64,000 bases of DNA from Rhodospirillales bacterium. GTDB lineage: Bacteria; Pseudomonadota; Alphaproteobacteria; UBA8366; JADFVY01. The stretch spans positions 540,697 to 604,696 of the forward strand of contig CP070634.1 in NCBI GenBank assembly GCA_020356105.1. Direction: 5' to 3'. Of the stretch, positions 28,204-36,866 are shown one piece after another. Each line of letters starts with the position of its first letter. The first letter of the stretch is position 1. A model generated the notes under the pieces. That model was not told the DNA's origin and searched no databases. It saw only the letters and a list, made by a program, of their open reading frames with translations. The translations under genes were made by a program, and so were the position numbers.

Positions 28204-29451
28204 ATGGGCATACACGACCGAGAGGCCCGCGTCCTGATCTACAGCCATGACACGTTCGGGCTGGGCCACCTCAGGCGCTGCCGCGCCATTGCGCATTCCA
28301 TGGTGGGGGAGCGTCGCGCCATGTCGGTCCTGATCCTCTCGGGATCGCCGATCATCGGCAATTTCGATTTCCGCGCGCGAGTCGATTTCGTCCGGGTGCC
28401 GGGCGTGATCAAGCTTCGCAACGGCGACTATACCTCGCTTGCCCTCCATATCGATATCGAGGAGACGCTGGCAATCCGGGCCTCGATCGTTCGCCACACG
28501 GCCGAGGCGTTCGATCCCGACCTGTTCATCGTCGACAAGGAACCGCTTGGCCTGCGGGGAGAGGTGGCCGGCACGCTCGATCTGCTGAAGGCGCGCGGCG
28601 TGCCGTTGGTGCTGGGGTTGCGGGATGTGCTGGACGATCCGCTGACCCTGCACAAGGAATGGGCGCGCAAGAAGGTTATTCCCGCGCTCAAGGACTACTT
28701 CGACGAGATCTGGGTCTACGGCATGCCGGAGATCTGCGATCCGCTCGCCGGAATTCGCCTGCCAGCCCGCGTTCGCAACAAGGTGCACTACACCGGCTAC
28801 CTTCGGCGGGAATTGCCCACTGCGCCGGCCGCGCACACGGCACTGTCGAAGATCTCCGCGCCCTACATACTGGTGACGCCTGGCGGCGGCGGCGACGGCC
28901 AGCAGATGGTCGACTGGGTGTTGCGTGCCTATGAGTCCTGTTCCGACCTGCCGTACCCGGCGCTGATCGTCCTTGGCCCGTTCATGGCTTCCGAGGACCA
29001 GTCCGAATTCCTGGCCCGCTGCGAGCGCCTGGAAACCGTCGAGGCGATCACCTTCGACGCCCGCATCGAAGGCCTGCTCGACCAGGCGGTCGGCGTGGTG
29101 GCGATGGGCGGATACAATACGTTCTGCGAGATTCTTTCCTTCGACAAACGCGCGCTTATCGTACCGCGCATGGAACCGCGCATGGAGCAGTATATCCGCG
29201 CGAGCCGGGCCTGGGACCTCGGCCTTGCGGGCATGCTGCCGAATGACGGCGTGCGCACCGCCGCCGACATGGCGAACGCCCTGCGGCGGCTCGGCAGCCG
29301 GCCGCTGCCCTCGACGCGCATGCCCGACGGGATGCTGGACGGCCTCGATAATGTCAATCGCCTGGCCGACCGGCTGCTGCACCGCAACGGCCGGCGCCCG
29401 GGGTCCATCGATCTGGCGCCGCCGCTGGCTGTCGTGGGGGCGGAGCAGTAG
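28204..29451 (+). CDS. MurG-like glycosyltransferase
   Basis: A 415-residue GT-B-fold glycosyltransferase-like protein. The N-terminus has YSHDTFGLGHLRRCRAIA, the MurG/Gtf-type glycine loop, and a second Rossmann half begins near YILVTPGGGGDG. The end has the donor-site pattern VVAMGGYNTFCEILSF followed by RMEPRMEQ. It resembles the gene at 32441-33598 in layout (both have GHxxR and GYNT). It is the first gene of a tightly coupled rightward operon; the AGGAGG site lies 10 bases upstream of ATG 28204. A divergent 197-base gap separates it from the ABC-like gene. Donor and acceptor are unknown. Confidence 0.8.
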   Translation: MGIHDREARVLIYSHDTFGLGHLRRCRAIAHSMVGERRAMSVLILSGSPIIGNFDFRARVDFVRVPGVIKLRNGDYTSLALHIDIEETLAIRASIVRHTAEAFDPDLFIVDKEPLGLRGEVAGTLDLLKARGVPLVLGLRDVLDDPLTLHKEWARKKVIPALKDYFDEIWVYGMPEICDPLAGIRLPARVRNKVHYTGYLRRELPTAPAAHTALSKISAPYILVTPGGGGDGQQMVDWVLRAYESCSDLPYPALIVLGPFMASEDQSEFLARCERLETVEAITFDARIEGLLDQAVGVVAMGGYNTFCEILSFDKRALIVPRMEPRMEQYIRASRAWDLGLAGMLPNDGVRTAADMANALRRLGSRPLPSTRMPDGMLDGLDNVNRLADRLLHRNGRRPGSIDLAPPLAVVGAEQ

Positions 29452-29455
29452 CACC

Positions 29456-30709
29456 GTGCCCGCGGTTGCGGTCATTCTGAAGGGTTATCCGCGTCTCTCG
29501 GAAACCTTCATTGCGCAGGAAATAAGAGAGCTGGAGCGTCTTGGCGCGGACCTTCGCATCATATCGCTGCGCCATCCGACCGACCGCCACCGCCATCCGG
29601 TGCATCGCGAGATCGCCGCTCCGGTACGTTACCTGCCGGAATACCTCCATCATGAACCCCTGCGTGTCCTGCGGGGGCTCGCTGCGGTGCGCCGAAAGGC
29701 GGGCTTCGCAAAGGCTCTGTCGGTCTGGTTGCGCGATCTGCGGCGTGATCCGACACGCAACCGGATCCGTCGGTTCGGGCAGGCCTGCGTGCTCGCCGCC
29801 GAGCTGGAGCCCGACACCACCCATTTGCACGCTCATTTCCTGCATACCCCGGCCTCCGTCGCCCGCTACGCGGCCGCGATATGCGGCCTGCCGTGGAGCT
29901 GTTCGGCGCACGCAAAGGACATCTGGACCACATCGGACTGGGAAATCGCCGAGAAGCTGGCGTCACTCGACTGGCTGGTGACCTGCACCGCCGCCGGTCG
30001 GGACCGGCTGCAGGATCTGGCACGGGATCCGGACCGCGTCGCGCTTGTCTATCACGGGGTCGACCTCGCGCGTTTTCCGCCGGGCGGCGACGACCGGCCG
30101 GCGCGCGACGGCAACCTGGTCTCGGATCCGGTGACCATCCTGTCGGTCGGCCGCATGGTCGAGAAGAAGGGATATGACGACCTGCTCGATGCCCTGGCCG
30201 GCTTGCCGCCGGCCATGTCCTGGCGATTGCGGCATATTGGCGGCGGCAAGCTCGGCGATCGGTTGCGGGCCCGGGCCGCCCGTCTCGGTATCGAAGACCG
30301 GATCTCATGGCTTGGCCCTCAACCTCAGGAAACCGTGCTCGACGAAATGCGCGCGGCCGATCTGTTCGTTCTGGCCAGCCGAGTCGCGTCCGATGGCGAC
30401 CGGGACGGGTTGCCCAACGTGTTGATGGAGGCCCAGAGCCAGGGGCTGGCGGTGCTGGCGACCCGGGTTTCTGCGATACCGGAGTTGATCATCGACCAGT
30501 CGACGGGCTTTCTGGTGCGACCGGGTGATCCGGACGCGCTCGCGCAGGCCCTTGCCCGACTGATCGCCGATCCGGAATTGCGTCGACGGCTCGGGCGTGC
30601 CGGAGCGAAGCGTGTTCGGGACTCGTTCTCACTTGCCGCCAATATCGGAGAGATTGCCCGGCGGTTCGGCATGACCCGCGAAGAGCGGTGGGCGGCCGCA
30701 TGCGAATAG
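29456..30709 (+). CDS. Glycosyltransferase family 4 protein (colanic-acid type)
   Basis: A 417-residue GT4-like enzyme. It begins VAVILKGYPRLSETFIAQEI, typical of exopolysaccharide glycosyltransferases of the colanic acid/WcaL kind. It has HLHAHFLHTPASVA in the acceptor half and SVGRMVEKKGYDDLL in the donor half. The donor-site motif is DGLPNVLMEAQSQG with AIPELI, the EX7E motif having D in place of the first E, as is common in this subgroup. It starts at GTG 29456, 4 bases after the previous stop, with GGAG upstream. It probably acts in the cytoplasm, building a lipid-linked or free glycan. Confidence 0.87.
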   Translation: MPAVAVILKGYPRLSETFIAQEIRELERLGADLRIISLRHPTDRHRHPVHREIAAPVRYLPEYLHHEPLRVLRGLAAVRRKAGFAKALSVWLRDLRRDPTRNRIRRFGQACVLAAELEPDTTHLHAHFLHTPASVARYAAAICGLPWSCSAHAKDIWTTSDWEIAEKLASLDWLVTCTAAGRDRLQDLARDPDRVALVYHGVDLARFPPGGDDRPARDGNLVSDPVTILSVGRMVEKKGYDDLLDALAGLPPAMSWRLRHIGGGKLGDRLRARAARLGIEDRISWLGPQPQETVLDEMRAADLFVLASRVASDGDRDGLPNVLMEAQSQGLAVLATRVSAIPELIIDQSTGFLVRPGDPDALAQALARLIADPELRRRLGRAGAKRVRDSFSLAANIGEIARRFGMTREERWAAACE

Positions 30710-31848
30710 CCTTCTATGCGCCGCTGAAGGCTCCCGACCATCCGGTGCCCTCCGGCGATCGGCGGGTGGCCCGGCTGTTCATGGAGGCGCTGCGCTGCGG
30801 TGGGCACGATGTCGAGCTGGCATCTCGTTTTCGCAGCTACGACGGGTCCGGAGAGGCGATACGACAAGCCCGCCTGCAGCGGCTCGGTGTTCGCCTGGCG
30901 TCCCGTTATCTCGAGCGGTGCCGAGGCACGGCGCCTGACCTCTGGTTCACCTATCACCTTTATCACAAGGCACCGGACTGGCTTGGGCCAACTGTCGCGG
31001 CTCGGCTCGGCATTCCCTATGTCCTGGCCGAGGCGAGTTTCGCCCCGAAACAAGCGGCCGGACCGTGGGCAGCCGGACACGCGGCGGTCGCCGCCGCCAT
31101 TCGCGAGGCGGAGCGCGTCATTTGCATCAACCGCGATGATGCGGCCTGCCTGCGGCCACTGCTTCAGAGCGCGCGGCGTCTTAACGAAATCAATCCGTTT
31201 CTCGATATCGAACCGGCTCGCGACGCCCGAAATCGTCGGACCGCACATCGGAGGACGCTTGCGGCGCGCTTGGGTATCGAGCCGGGCGTGCCGTGGATTG
31301 CGGTGGTCGCGATGATGCGGCAGGGCGATAAACTGGCATCGTACCGAATGCTCGGCGATGCCCTCGACCGCATCGGTGACCGTCGCTGGGTGCTGCTGGT
31401 CGCCGGCGACGGTCCGGCCAGGCCGGAGGTCGCCAAGGCGCTGAATTTCGGCGATCGGGTGCGGTTCCTGGGGGTGCTCGACGAACCGGCGGTCGACCAG
31501 TTGAACGCGGCGGCGGATCTCGGCGCCTGGCCCGCCGTCAACGAGGCCTTCGGCATGGCCGCTCTGGAGGCGCAAGCCGCCGGCCTGCCGCTGGTTGTCG
31601 GCGATCGTCCCGGGGTCCGGCAGATCGTGCAGGCCGGCGAGACGGCGCTGCTCGCGGGTCCCGAAGATCCCGCGGCGTTCGCGCGGGCGCTGGCATCGCT
31701 GCTGGACGATCCGATACGCCGCAGGGAAATGTCCGCTGCGGCGTTGGCACGTGTCGCGCGCGAGCACAGCCTGTCGGTTGCGGCGCATCGGCTCGACGCG
31801 GTTGTTGTTGCCGCGGTTGCGGACAGGCTGCGGGCGAGGGCGTCGTGA
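30700..31848 (+). CDS. Glycosyltransferase family 4 protein
   Basis: A 382-residue GT4-like protein with the full donor-site motif EAFGMAALE (EX7E) followed by AAGLPLVVGDRPGVRQIV. Its N-terminal half (MRIAFYAPLKAPDHPVPSGDRRVARL) is acceptor-side. ATG 30700 overlaps the preceding gene by 10 bases, and the end overlaps the phosphatase gene by 4. It is the third glycosyltransferase of the operon; together with the other three it implies a glycan of several sugars. Confidence 0.85.
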   Translation: MRIAFYAPLKAPDHPVPSGDRRVARLFMEALRCGGHDVELASRFRSYDGSGEAIRQARLQRLGVRLASRYLERCRGTAPDLWFTYHLYHKAPDWLGPTVAARLGIPYVLAEASFAPKQAAGPWAAGHAAVAAAIREAERVICINRDDAACLRPLLQSARRLNEINPFLDIEPARDARNRRTAHRRTLAARLGIEPGVPWIAVVAMMRQGDKLASYRMLGDALDRIGDRRWVLLVAGDGPARPEVAKALNFGDRVRFLGVLDEPAVDQLNAAADLGAWPAVNEAFGMAALEAQAAGLPLVVGDRPGVRQIVQAGETALLAGPEDPAAFARALASLLDDPIRRREMSAAALARVAREHSLSVAAHRLDAVVVAAVADRLRARAS

Positions 31849-32444
31849 CCTTGCTCGCGGTTGTCCGGCACGGCCCCACGGAGTGGAATACACGCGGCCG
31901 CGTCCAGGGACGCACGGATGTTCCGCTGGATGCCACGGGGATTGCGGAAGTCCGGCGATGGAGCCTGCCGCCCGACGTCGATGGGTTTTCCTGGGTCTCG
32001 AGCCCGCTCACCCGCACCATGGAGACCGCGCGAATTCTGCGCGGGGAAGAGGTCAGGCGCGACGCGCGGCTGGTCGAGATGGACTGGGCAGGCTGGGAGG
32101 GAGAAACGCTCGATGCGCTGCGCGCGGAGCTGGGCGACTTGATGCGCGCCTGGGAGGCCAAGGGGCTCGATTTCAAGGCGCCCGGCGGCGAAAGTCCACG
32201 AGAGCTACAGGCACGGATTGCCCCGTTCCTGGTCGAACTCGCGGGCCGCGCCGAGGATACGGTGGCGGTCACACACAAGGGCGTCATCCGGGCGCTGTAC
32301 GCGCTGGCGACCGGGTGGGATATGACCGGCAAGCCGCCCCAGAAACTCCGTGACTCCTGCCTGCACCTGTTCCAGCTCGCGGCCGATGGCACGCCGGCTC
32401 CAAAACGCTTGAATATACCACTCGCACCGGGCGCGGGCGAATGA
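31845..32444 (+). CDS. Histidine phosphatase family protein
   Basis: A 199-residue phosphoglycerate-mutase-like phosphatase. It has the catalytic RHG at residues 8-10 (VVRHGPTEWN, H9), the acid region VEMDWAGWEGET, and the second histidine H144 in VTHKGVIRAL. It could remove phosphate from a sugar phosphate or a lipid-linked intermediate of the surrounding glycosyltransferases, but substrate specificity cannot be read. It starts at GTG 31845 inside the previous stop (GTGA overlap) and ends with an ATGA overlap, so it is translationally coupled on both sides. Confidence 0.9.
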   Translation: MTLLAVVRHGPTEWNTRGRVQGRTDVPLDATGIAEVRRWSLPPDVDGFSWVSSPLTRTMETARILRGEEVRRDARLVEMDWAGWEGETLDALRAELGDLMRAWEAKGLDFKAPGGESPRELQARIAPFLVELAGRAEDTVAVTHKGVIRALYALATGWDMTGKPPQKLRDSCLHLFQLAADGTPAPKRLNIPLAPGAGE

Positions 32445-33598
32445 AGAGCGCCACGGTTCTAGTCTATGTGCAGCACCTCCTCGGCATCGGACACCAGATG
32501 CGCGCGGCGGCGATCGTGCGTGCGATGCGGGCGCAGGGGCTGAACGTAACCTGTGTCTCGGGGGGCGAACCCGCCGGCATGCCCGACCTTGGCGGCGCCC
32601 GTCTGATCCAGCTTCCACCGCTGCGCGCGGCAGACTCGAGTTTCAGGCGTTTGGTCGACGAGATGGGCCGGGAGATCGACGCCGAAGGGCGCGCGCGTCG
32701 CCGCGATGCGCTGTTATCGGCGTTCAGGGACGTCCGGCCCGGGGTGTTACTGATCGAGAGCTTTCCGTTCGCGCGCTGGCAGTTCCGCTTCGAACTGCTG
32801 CCGCTGCTGCAGGCAGCACGCGAGAAGGGCGTGCGGGTGGCAGCCTCCGTGCGCGACATCCTGGTTGCCAAGGACGATCCGACTCGCGTGGACGCGATCG
32901 TCGATATCCTGCGCGAGTCGTTCGATGCGGTGCTGGTGCATGGCGATCCGCGGCTGGTGTCGCTCGACGCCACCTTCGGCGCCGCCGACAGGATTGCCGA
33001 CCTGATTCACTACACCGGATATGTCGCGCCGCCACCGCCCGACATTGCCGCCGACGGCCCCGGTGCCGGCGAAGTGGTGGTCGCGGCCGGCGGCGGTGCC
33101 GTTGGCGGGACGCTGTTGCGAACAGCATTGGCGGCGCGCCCGTTGACCAAATTCGCTTCGTCCCGGTGGCGACTGATCACGGGTCCGAATTTGCCGCCGG
33201 CAGAGCGACAGGCCCTGGCAGCGCCGCGCGGCGTGACGATCGACACCATGCGCGATGACTATCGGGAAATCCTCGGGCGTGCCGCGCTCTCTGTCAGCCA
33301 GGCCGGATACAACACCGTCATGGATATTCTGGTTGCCGGTGCGCGCGCCGTGCTTGTGCCCTTCAGCACCGACACGGAAACCGAGCAGAGATTGCGCGCC
33401 CGCCTCCTGGCGGCGCGCGGGCGTGTGCAGGTGATTTCCGAATCGGGCCTGTCGCCGTCGGCGCTGGCCCAGGCAATCGACACCGCCGCCGAGATGCCGC
33501 GGCCCGATCCACCGGATTTCAGCCTCGACGGCGCAAATGGAACCGCGCGGCTCGTTGCCGCCCTGTTGACGCGCACACCCGCGCGCAACGGTCTCTAG
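32441..33598 (+). CDS. MurG-like glycosyltransferase (second)
   Basis: A 385-residue GT-B-fold protein similar in plan to the gene at 28204. It starts VLVYVQHLLGIGHQMRAAAI, has an IHYTGYV segment in the middle and VVAAGGGAVGG at the start of the donor half, then SVSQAGYNTVMDILVAG near the end. The shared GHxxR, H(Y)TGY and GYNT landmarks suggest that the two MurG-like genes are old paralogues. It overlaps the phosphatase gene by 4 bases and is followed after 33 bases by the deacetylase-like gene. Confidence 0.8.
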   Translation: MKSATVLVYVQHLLGIGHQMRAAAIVRAMRAQGLNVTCVSGGEPAGMPDLGGARLIQLPPLRAADSSFRRLVDEMGREIDAEGRARRRDALLSAFRDVRPGVLLIESFPFARWQFRFELLPLLQAAREKGVRVAASVRDILVAKDDPTRVDAIVDILRESFDAVLVHGDPRLVSLDATFGAADRIADLIHYTGYVAPPPPDIAADGPGAGEVVVAAGGGAVGGTLLRTALAARPLTKFASSRWRLITGPNLPPAERQALAAPRGVTIDTMRDDYREILGRAALSVSQAGYNTVMDILVAGARAVLVPFSTDTETEQRLRARLLAARGRVQVISESGLSPSALAQAIDTAAEMPRPDPPDFSLDGANGTARLVAALLTRTPARNGL

Positions 33599-33631
33599 GC
33601 GACCCATGCCAATTCCGCCTATACTCATGAC

Positions 33632-34450
33632 ATGATGGACAGGGCGCAGACGGTTGGAGCGAGCGATGTGGCGGACGACCTCGCAAGGTCGCCGCGGTCC
33701 GACCCTTGGGCCATGCTGGGCGCGGAACTCGATGCCTGGCAGGCGGTCGGACGACGGGCGACGTTCTGGTGGCGCGACGACGATGCGACGCGTCCTGGGA
33801 TCAAATTGTCACGGCTGCTTGATCTTGCCGGCACGATACCGTTGACGCTCGCGGTGATCCCGGCGCGGGCCCGGCCCGAGCTCGATAACACCCTGGCTGC
33901 GCATCGTGAAGCCGGGGGGAGACTCTCGGTCGTGCAGCACGGGTTTGACCATCGCAACCACGCGCCGATGACGGAGAAGAAAGCGGAATACGGCCCGCAC
34001 AGGCCTCTTGCGACGATGATCGCCGAACTGGCCGACGGCTGCCGAATTCTCGAGTCACTCTTTGGCGAACGGTTCCGGCCGATCCTGACTCCCCCGTGGA
34101 ACCGGATCGCGCCTGCTCTCGTGCCGCGGCTCGGCGAGGCCGGCCTCGCCGGACTTTCGGTCTTCGGCGACCGCTTTCTGGACAGCGGGCCGAACGTCGT
34201 CAATACCCATATCGATATCATCGACTGGCGGGGAAACCGCGGCTTCGCGGGAGATGAAGCCGTGCTTGGCGCCGCTGTCGGCAGTCTTCGCCTGCGCCGA
34301 AAAGAAGTGATCGAGTCCGGCCCGCCGACCGGACTGCTGACCCATCATGTAGCGCATGATGAGGCCTCATGGCAGTTCCTTGAGCGCTTTGTTGCGGTAG
34401 TCGCCGACCACCCCGCCGGTCTCTGGATCGACGGAACGACGATCGCGTGA
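33632..34450 (+). CDS. Polysaccharide deacetylase-like protein
   Basis: A 272-residue protein with NodB-fold metal-site pieces: an acidic motif FWWRDDD (D49-D51), the histidine motif HGFDHRNH (H103, H107, H110) and TPPWNRI. These resemble carbohydrate deacetylases, in a variant wording seen in a little-studied branch. There is no signal peptide, so action on a cytoplasmic intermediate is more likely than on secreted polymer. The start ATG 33632 has no good ribosome site, the only weak junction in this operon. It overlaps the next gene by 4 bases. Confidence 0.75.
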   Translation: MMDRAQTVGASDVADDLARSPRSDPWAMLGAELDAWQAVGRRATFWWRDDDATRPGIKLSRLLDLAGTIPLTLAVIPARARPELDNTLAAHREAGGRLSVVQHGFDHRNHAPMTEKKAEYGPHRPLATMIAELADGCRILESLFGERFRPILTPPWNRIAPALVPRLGEAGLAGLSVFGDRFLDSGPNVVNTHIDIIDWRGNRGFAGDEAVLGAAVGSLRLRRKEVIESGPPTGLLTHHVAHDEASWQFLERFVAVVADHPAGLWIDGTTIA

Positions 34451-34965
34451 GCGCCGCAGCGATGAGCGTGCACCTTTATCCGACACGGGATCTATCAGCC
34501 GATTATGTGCGCGCCGCGATAGGGCTTTCGGTTACCGCGGGTCCCGCACTCTTGCTGCAGCCGGCACCGGCGGTCGCGGCTGTCCTGGGTGGTCTCGCGG
34601 TGCTGTTCGCCGCCTTTGCACTGCGCACCGGCATGCGCCAACTGACCGCAATAGAGGTGACGGAAGACGGAATCGCAGCGCAGGGCCCGCTTTCTCGCCG
34701 CATATCCCGGGATGAGGTCACGCGGGTCAGGCTCGACTATTTTTCCTTCGGACGCGAGCGTGCCAAGGGCTGGATGCAGCTCAAGATTAGCCACGGGTAT
34801 CGGCACATTCGGGTCGACTCTACGATCGAGGATTTCGAGACGGTCGCCCAGGCGGCCGCGGAAATAGCGCGCCGCAACGAGCTGGCGTTGTCCGATACGA
34901 CGGTTGCGAACTTTCGCGCGATGGGGCTGGCGGTCGATGACCCCGATCGGGAGATCGCGGCGTGA
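34447..34965 (+). CDS. Small membrane protein of unknown function
   Basis: A 172-residue protein with a hydrophobic hairpin (about residues 22-60: AIGLSVTAGPALLLQP, then VAAVLGGLAVLFAAFAL). A cytoplasmic domain rich in beta-forming residues follows, TAIEVTEDGIAAQGPLSRRIS, reminiscent of bacterial PH-like domains. I do not recognise a named family. It is coupled by 4-base overlaps to the deacetylase-like gene before it (GTG start at 34447) and to the ABC ATPase gene after it. It therefore bridges the glycan genes and the importer genes. Confidence 0.7.
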   Translation: MSAAAMSVHLYPTRDLSADYVRAAIGLSVTAGPALLLQPAPAVAAVLGGLAVLFAAFALRTGMRQLTAIEVTEDGIAAQGPLSRRISRDEVTRVRLDYFSFGRERAKGWMQLKISHGYRHIRVDSTIEDFETVAQAAAEIARRNELALSDTTVANFRAMGLAVDDPDREIAA

Positions 34966-36866
34966 GGGACGATTTGCTGACAGTGCGTGATCTCCGGGTC
35001 GCCTTTGATCTGCCGGAAGGCCGAGTCGAGGCGGTCCGGGGCGTTTCGTTCTCGGTTCGACCGGGTTCCACCGTAGCGCTTGTCGGTGAATCCGGGTCCG
35101 GCAAGACCGTCGTGTCGCAGGCGATCATGGGTATTTTGCCCAAGGCGGGTCGTGTTACGGCGGGTTCCATCATGTTTCGTGATCCGGAGCGCCCCGGACC
35201 GCGCGACATTCTGAAGCTCGATCCGAACGGCGACGAGATGCGATCGATTCGCGGCGGACGGATCTCGATCATTTTCCAGGAGCCGATGACATCCCTGTCG
35301 CCGCTGCACACGATCGGCGACCAGGTGTCCGAGGCCTTGCGACTGCACCGGCCCTGCGGCGCCGCGGAAGCGCTCGAGCTGACCCGCGATATGCTCCGAT
35401 TGGTGGGCTTCCCCGATCCCGCGCGCGCGATCAAGACCTACCCGTTCGAGCTGTCCGGCGGCCTGCGGCAACGGGCGATGATCGCCATGGCGCTGATCTG
35501 CCATCCGGCTCTGCTGATCGCGGACGAGCCGACGACCGCCCTCGACGTGACCATCCAGGCGCAGATTCTCAAGCAGATCGTCGACCTGCAGAGCGAGCTC
35601 GGGATGGCGATCCTGATCATCACCCACGATCTCGGCGTGGTCGCCAACGTGGCCGAGGACGTGGTCGTCATGTATCACGGGGAAGTCATGGAGTCCGGCA
35701 GCCTCGAGGACATCTTTCGCGCCCCCGCCCATCCGTATCTCAAGGCCCTGTTTCGAGCGGTGCCGCGATTCAACATGGAGTCGGGAGAACGCCTTGTGCC
35801 GATCCGCGAGGTGGCCCCGCCCAGCGGCGCGATCATCGAGCATCACATTGCCGACGCGGCGCGTCGCGCCGGCGATGCCAAACGCCCGCTCCTGTCCGTG
35901 CAAGCGATCTCGAAGACGTTTACGATCCGCAAGGAGTCCTGGGTGGGCACCTCGGAGGCCGGGCGCATCGAGGCGGTCGCCGACGTCAGCTTCGATATCC
36001 GTCAGGGCGAGTGTCTCGGCCTCGTCGGAGAGAGCGGCTGTGGCAAGACGACGCTCAGCAAGATCATAATGCGTGCGCTGACCGCCGATTCCGGCCAGGT
36101 CACGTATGACGGGCCCGACGGTCCGATCGACGTGCTGGCGCTCGAGGGGGCCGAACTGACGGCGTTTCGCCCCAACATCCAGTTCATCTTCCAGGATCCC
36201 TTCGGATCGCTCAACCCGCGCATGCGTGTCGCCGACATCATCGCCGAACCGCTTGTGATCCACGGGGTCGGCGATGTCGGCCAGCGCCGCGAGATGGTCG
36301 AGGAGCTGCTCCGTCTGGTCGGGCTCGATATCCGTCATGCCAGGCGCTACCCGCACAGCTTTTCCGGTGGCCAGCGCCAGCGGATCGGCATCGCACGGGC
36401 CCTGGCTCTGCGTCCCAGCCTGCTGATCTGTGACGAGCCCGTCTCGGCGCTCGACGTGTCCATCCAGGCGCAGATCCTTAACCTTCTGAAGGATCTCCAG
36501 TCGGCGTTGGGATTGACGTATCTTTTCATCTCCCACAATCTGGCCGTCGTCGACTACATCGCCGACCGCATCGCCGTTATGTGCCGCGGGCGTCTGGTCG
36601 AGGTGGCGCCGCGGGAGGTCCTGTTCCGTAATCCGGTCCACCCGTACACACAGGGCCTGTTGGCGGCCGTTCCGGAACCCAGCCTGGATCATCCGCTCCA
36701 TTTCGAACGGCTGATGGAGGAGCGCGCCTCGGACCCGGCGGCATGGCCGGCCCCGTTCACCGACGATGCGACGAAGTCGCCGATCCTGCGCGCCCTCGGC
36801 GGCAATCACTTCGTTCGCGCGGATGCGCGCGCCGACTTGCCGAGCATCCAGAAGGAGACTGCATGA
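34962..36866 (+). CDS. Oligopeptide-type ABC importer, fused double ATPase
   Basis: A 634-residue protein with two complete ATPase domains, equivalent to DppD and DppF joined in one chain. The Walker A motifs are GESGSGKT (42-49) and GESGCGKT (356-363). The signatures are LSGGLRQR and FSGGQRQR, and the Walker B motifs [11 protein letters not shown] and [11 protein letters not shown]. Each half has the oligopeptide-family tail ([26 protein letters not shown]). This is the YejF/GsiA layout, powering import by the two permeases downstream. It starts at GTG 34962 overlapping the previous gene by 4 bases and ends overlapping the binding-protein gene by 4. Confidence 0.93.
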   Translation: MRDDLLTVRDLRVAFDLPEGRVEAVRGVSFSVRPGSTVALVGESGSGKTVVSQAIMGILPKAGRVTAGSIMFRDPERPGPRDILKLDPNGDEMRSIRGGRISIIFQEPMTSLSPLHTIGDQVSEALRLHRPCGAAEALELTRDMLRLVGFPDPARAIKTYPFELSGGLRQRAMIAMALICHPALLIADEPTTALDVTIQAQILKQIVDLQSELGMAILIITHDLGVVANVAEDVVVMYHGEVMESGSLEDIFRAPAHPYLKALFRAVPRFNMESGERLVPIREVAPPSGAIIEHHIADAARRAGDAKRPLLSVQAISKTFTIRKESWVGTSEAGRIEAVADVSFDIRQGECLGLVGESGCGKTTLSKIIMRALTADSGQVTYDGPDGPIDVLALEGAELTAFRPNIQFIFQDPFGSLNPRMRVADIIAEPLVIHGVGDVGQRREMVEELLRLVGLDIRHARRYPHSFSGGQRQRIGIARALALRPSLLICDEPVSALDVSIQAQILNLLKDLQSALGLTYLFISHNLAVVDYIADRIAVMCRGRLVEVAPREVLFRNPVHPYTQGLLAAVPEPSLDHPLHFERLMEERASDPAAWPAPFTDDATKSPILRALGGNHFVRADARADLPSIQKETA

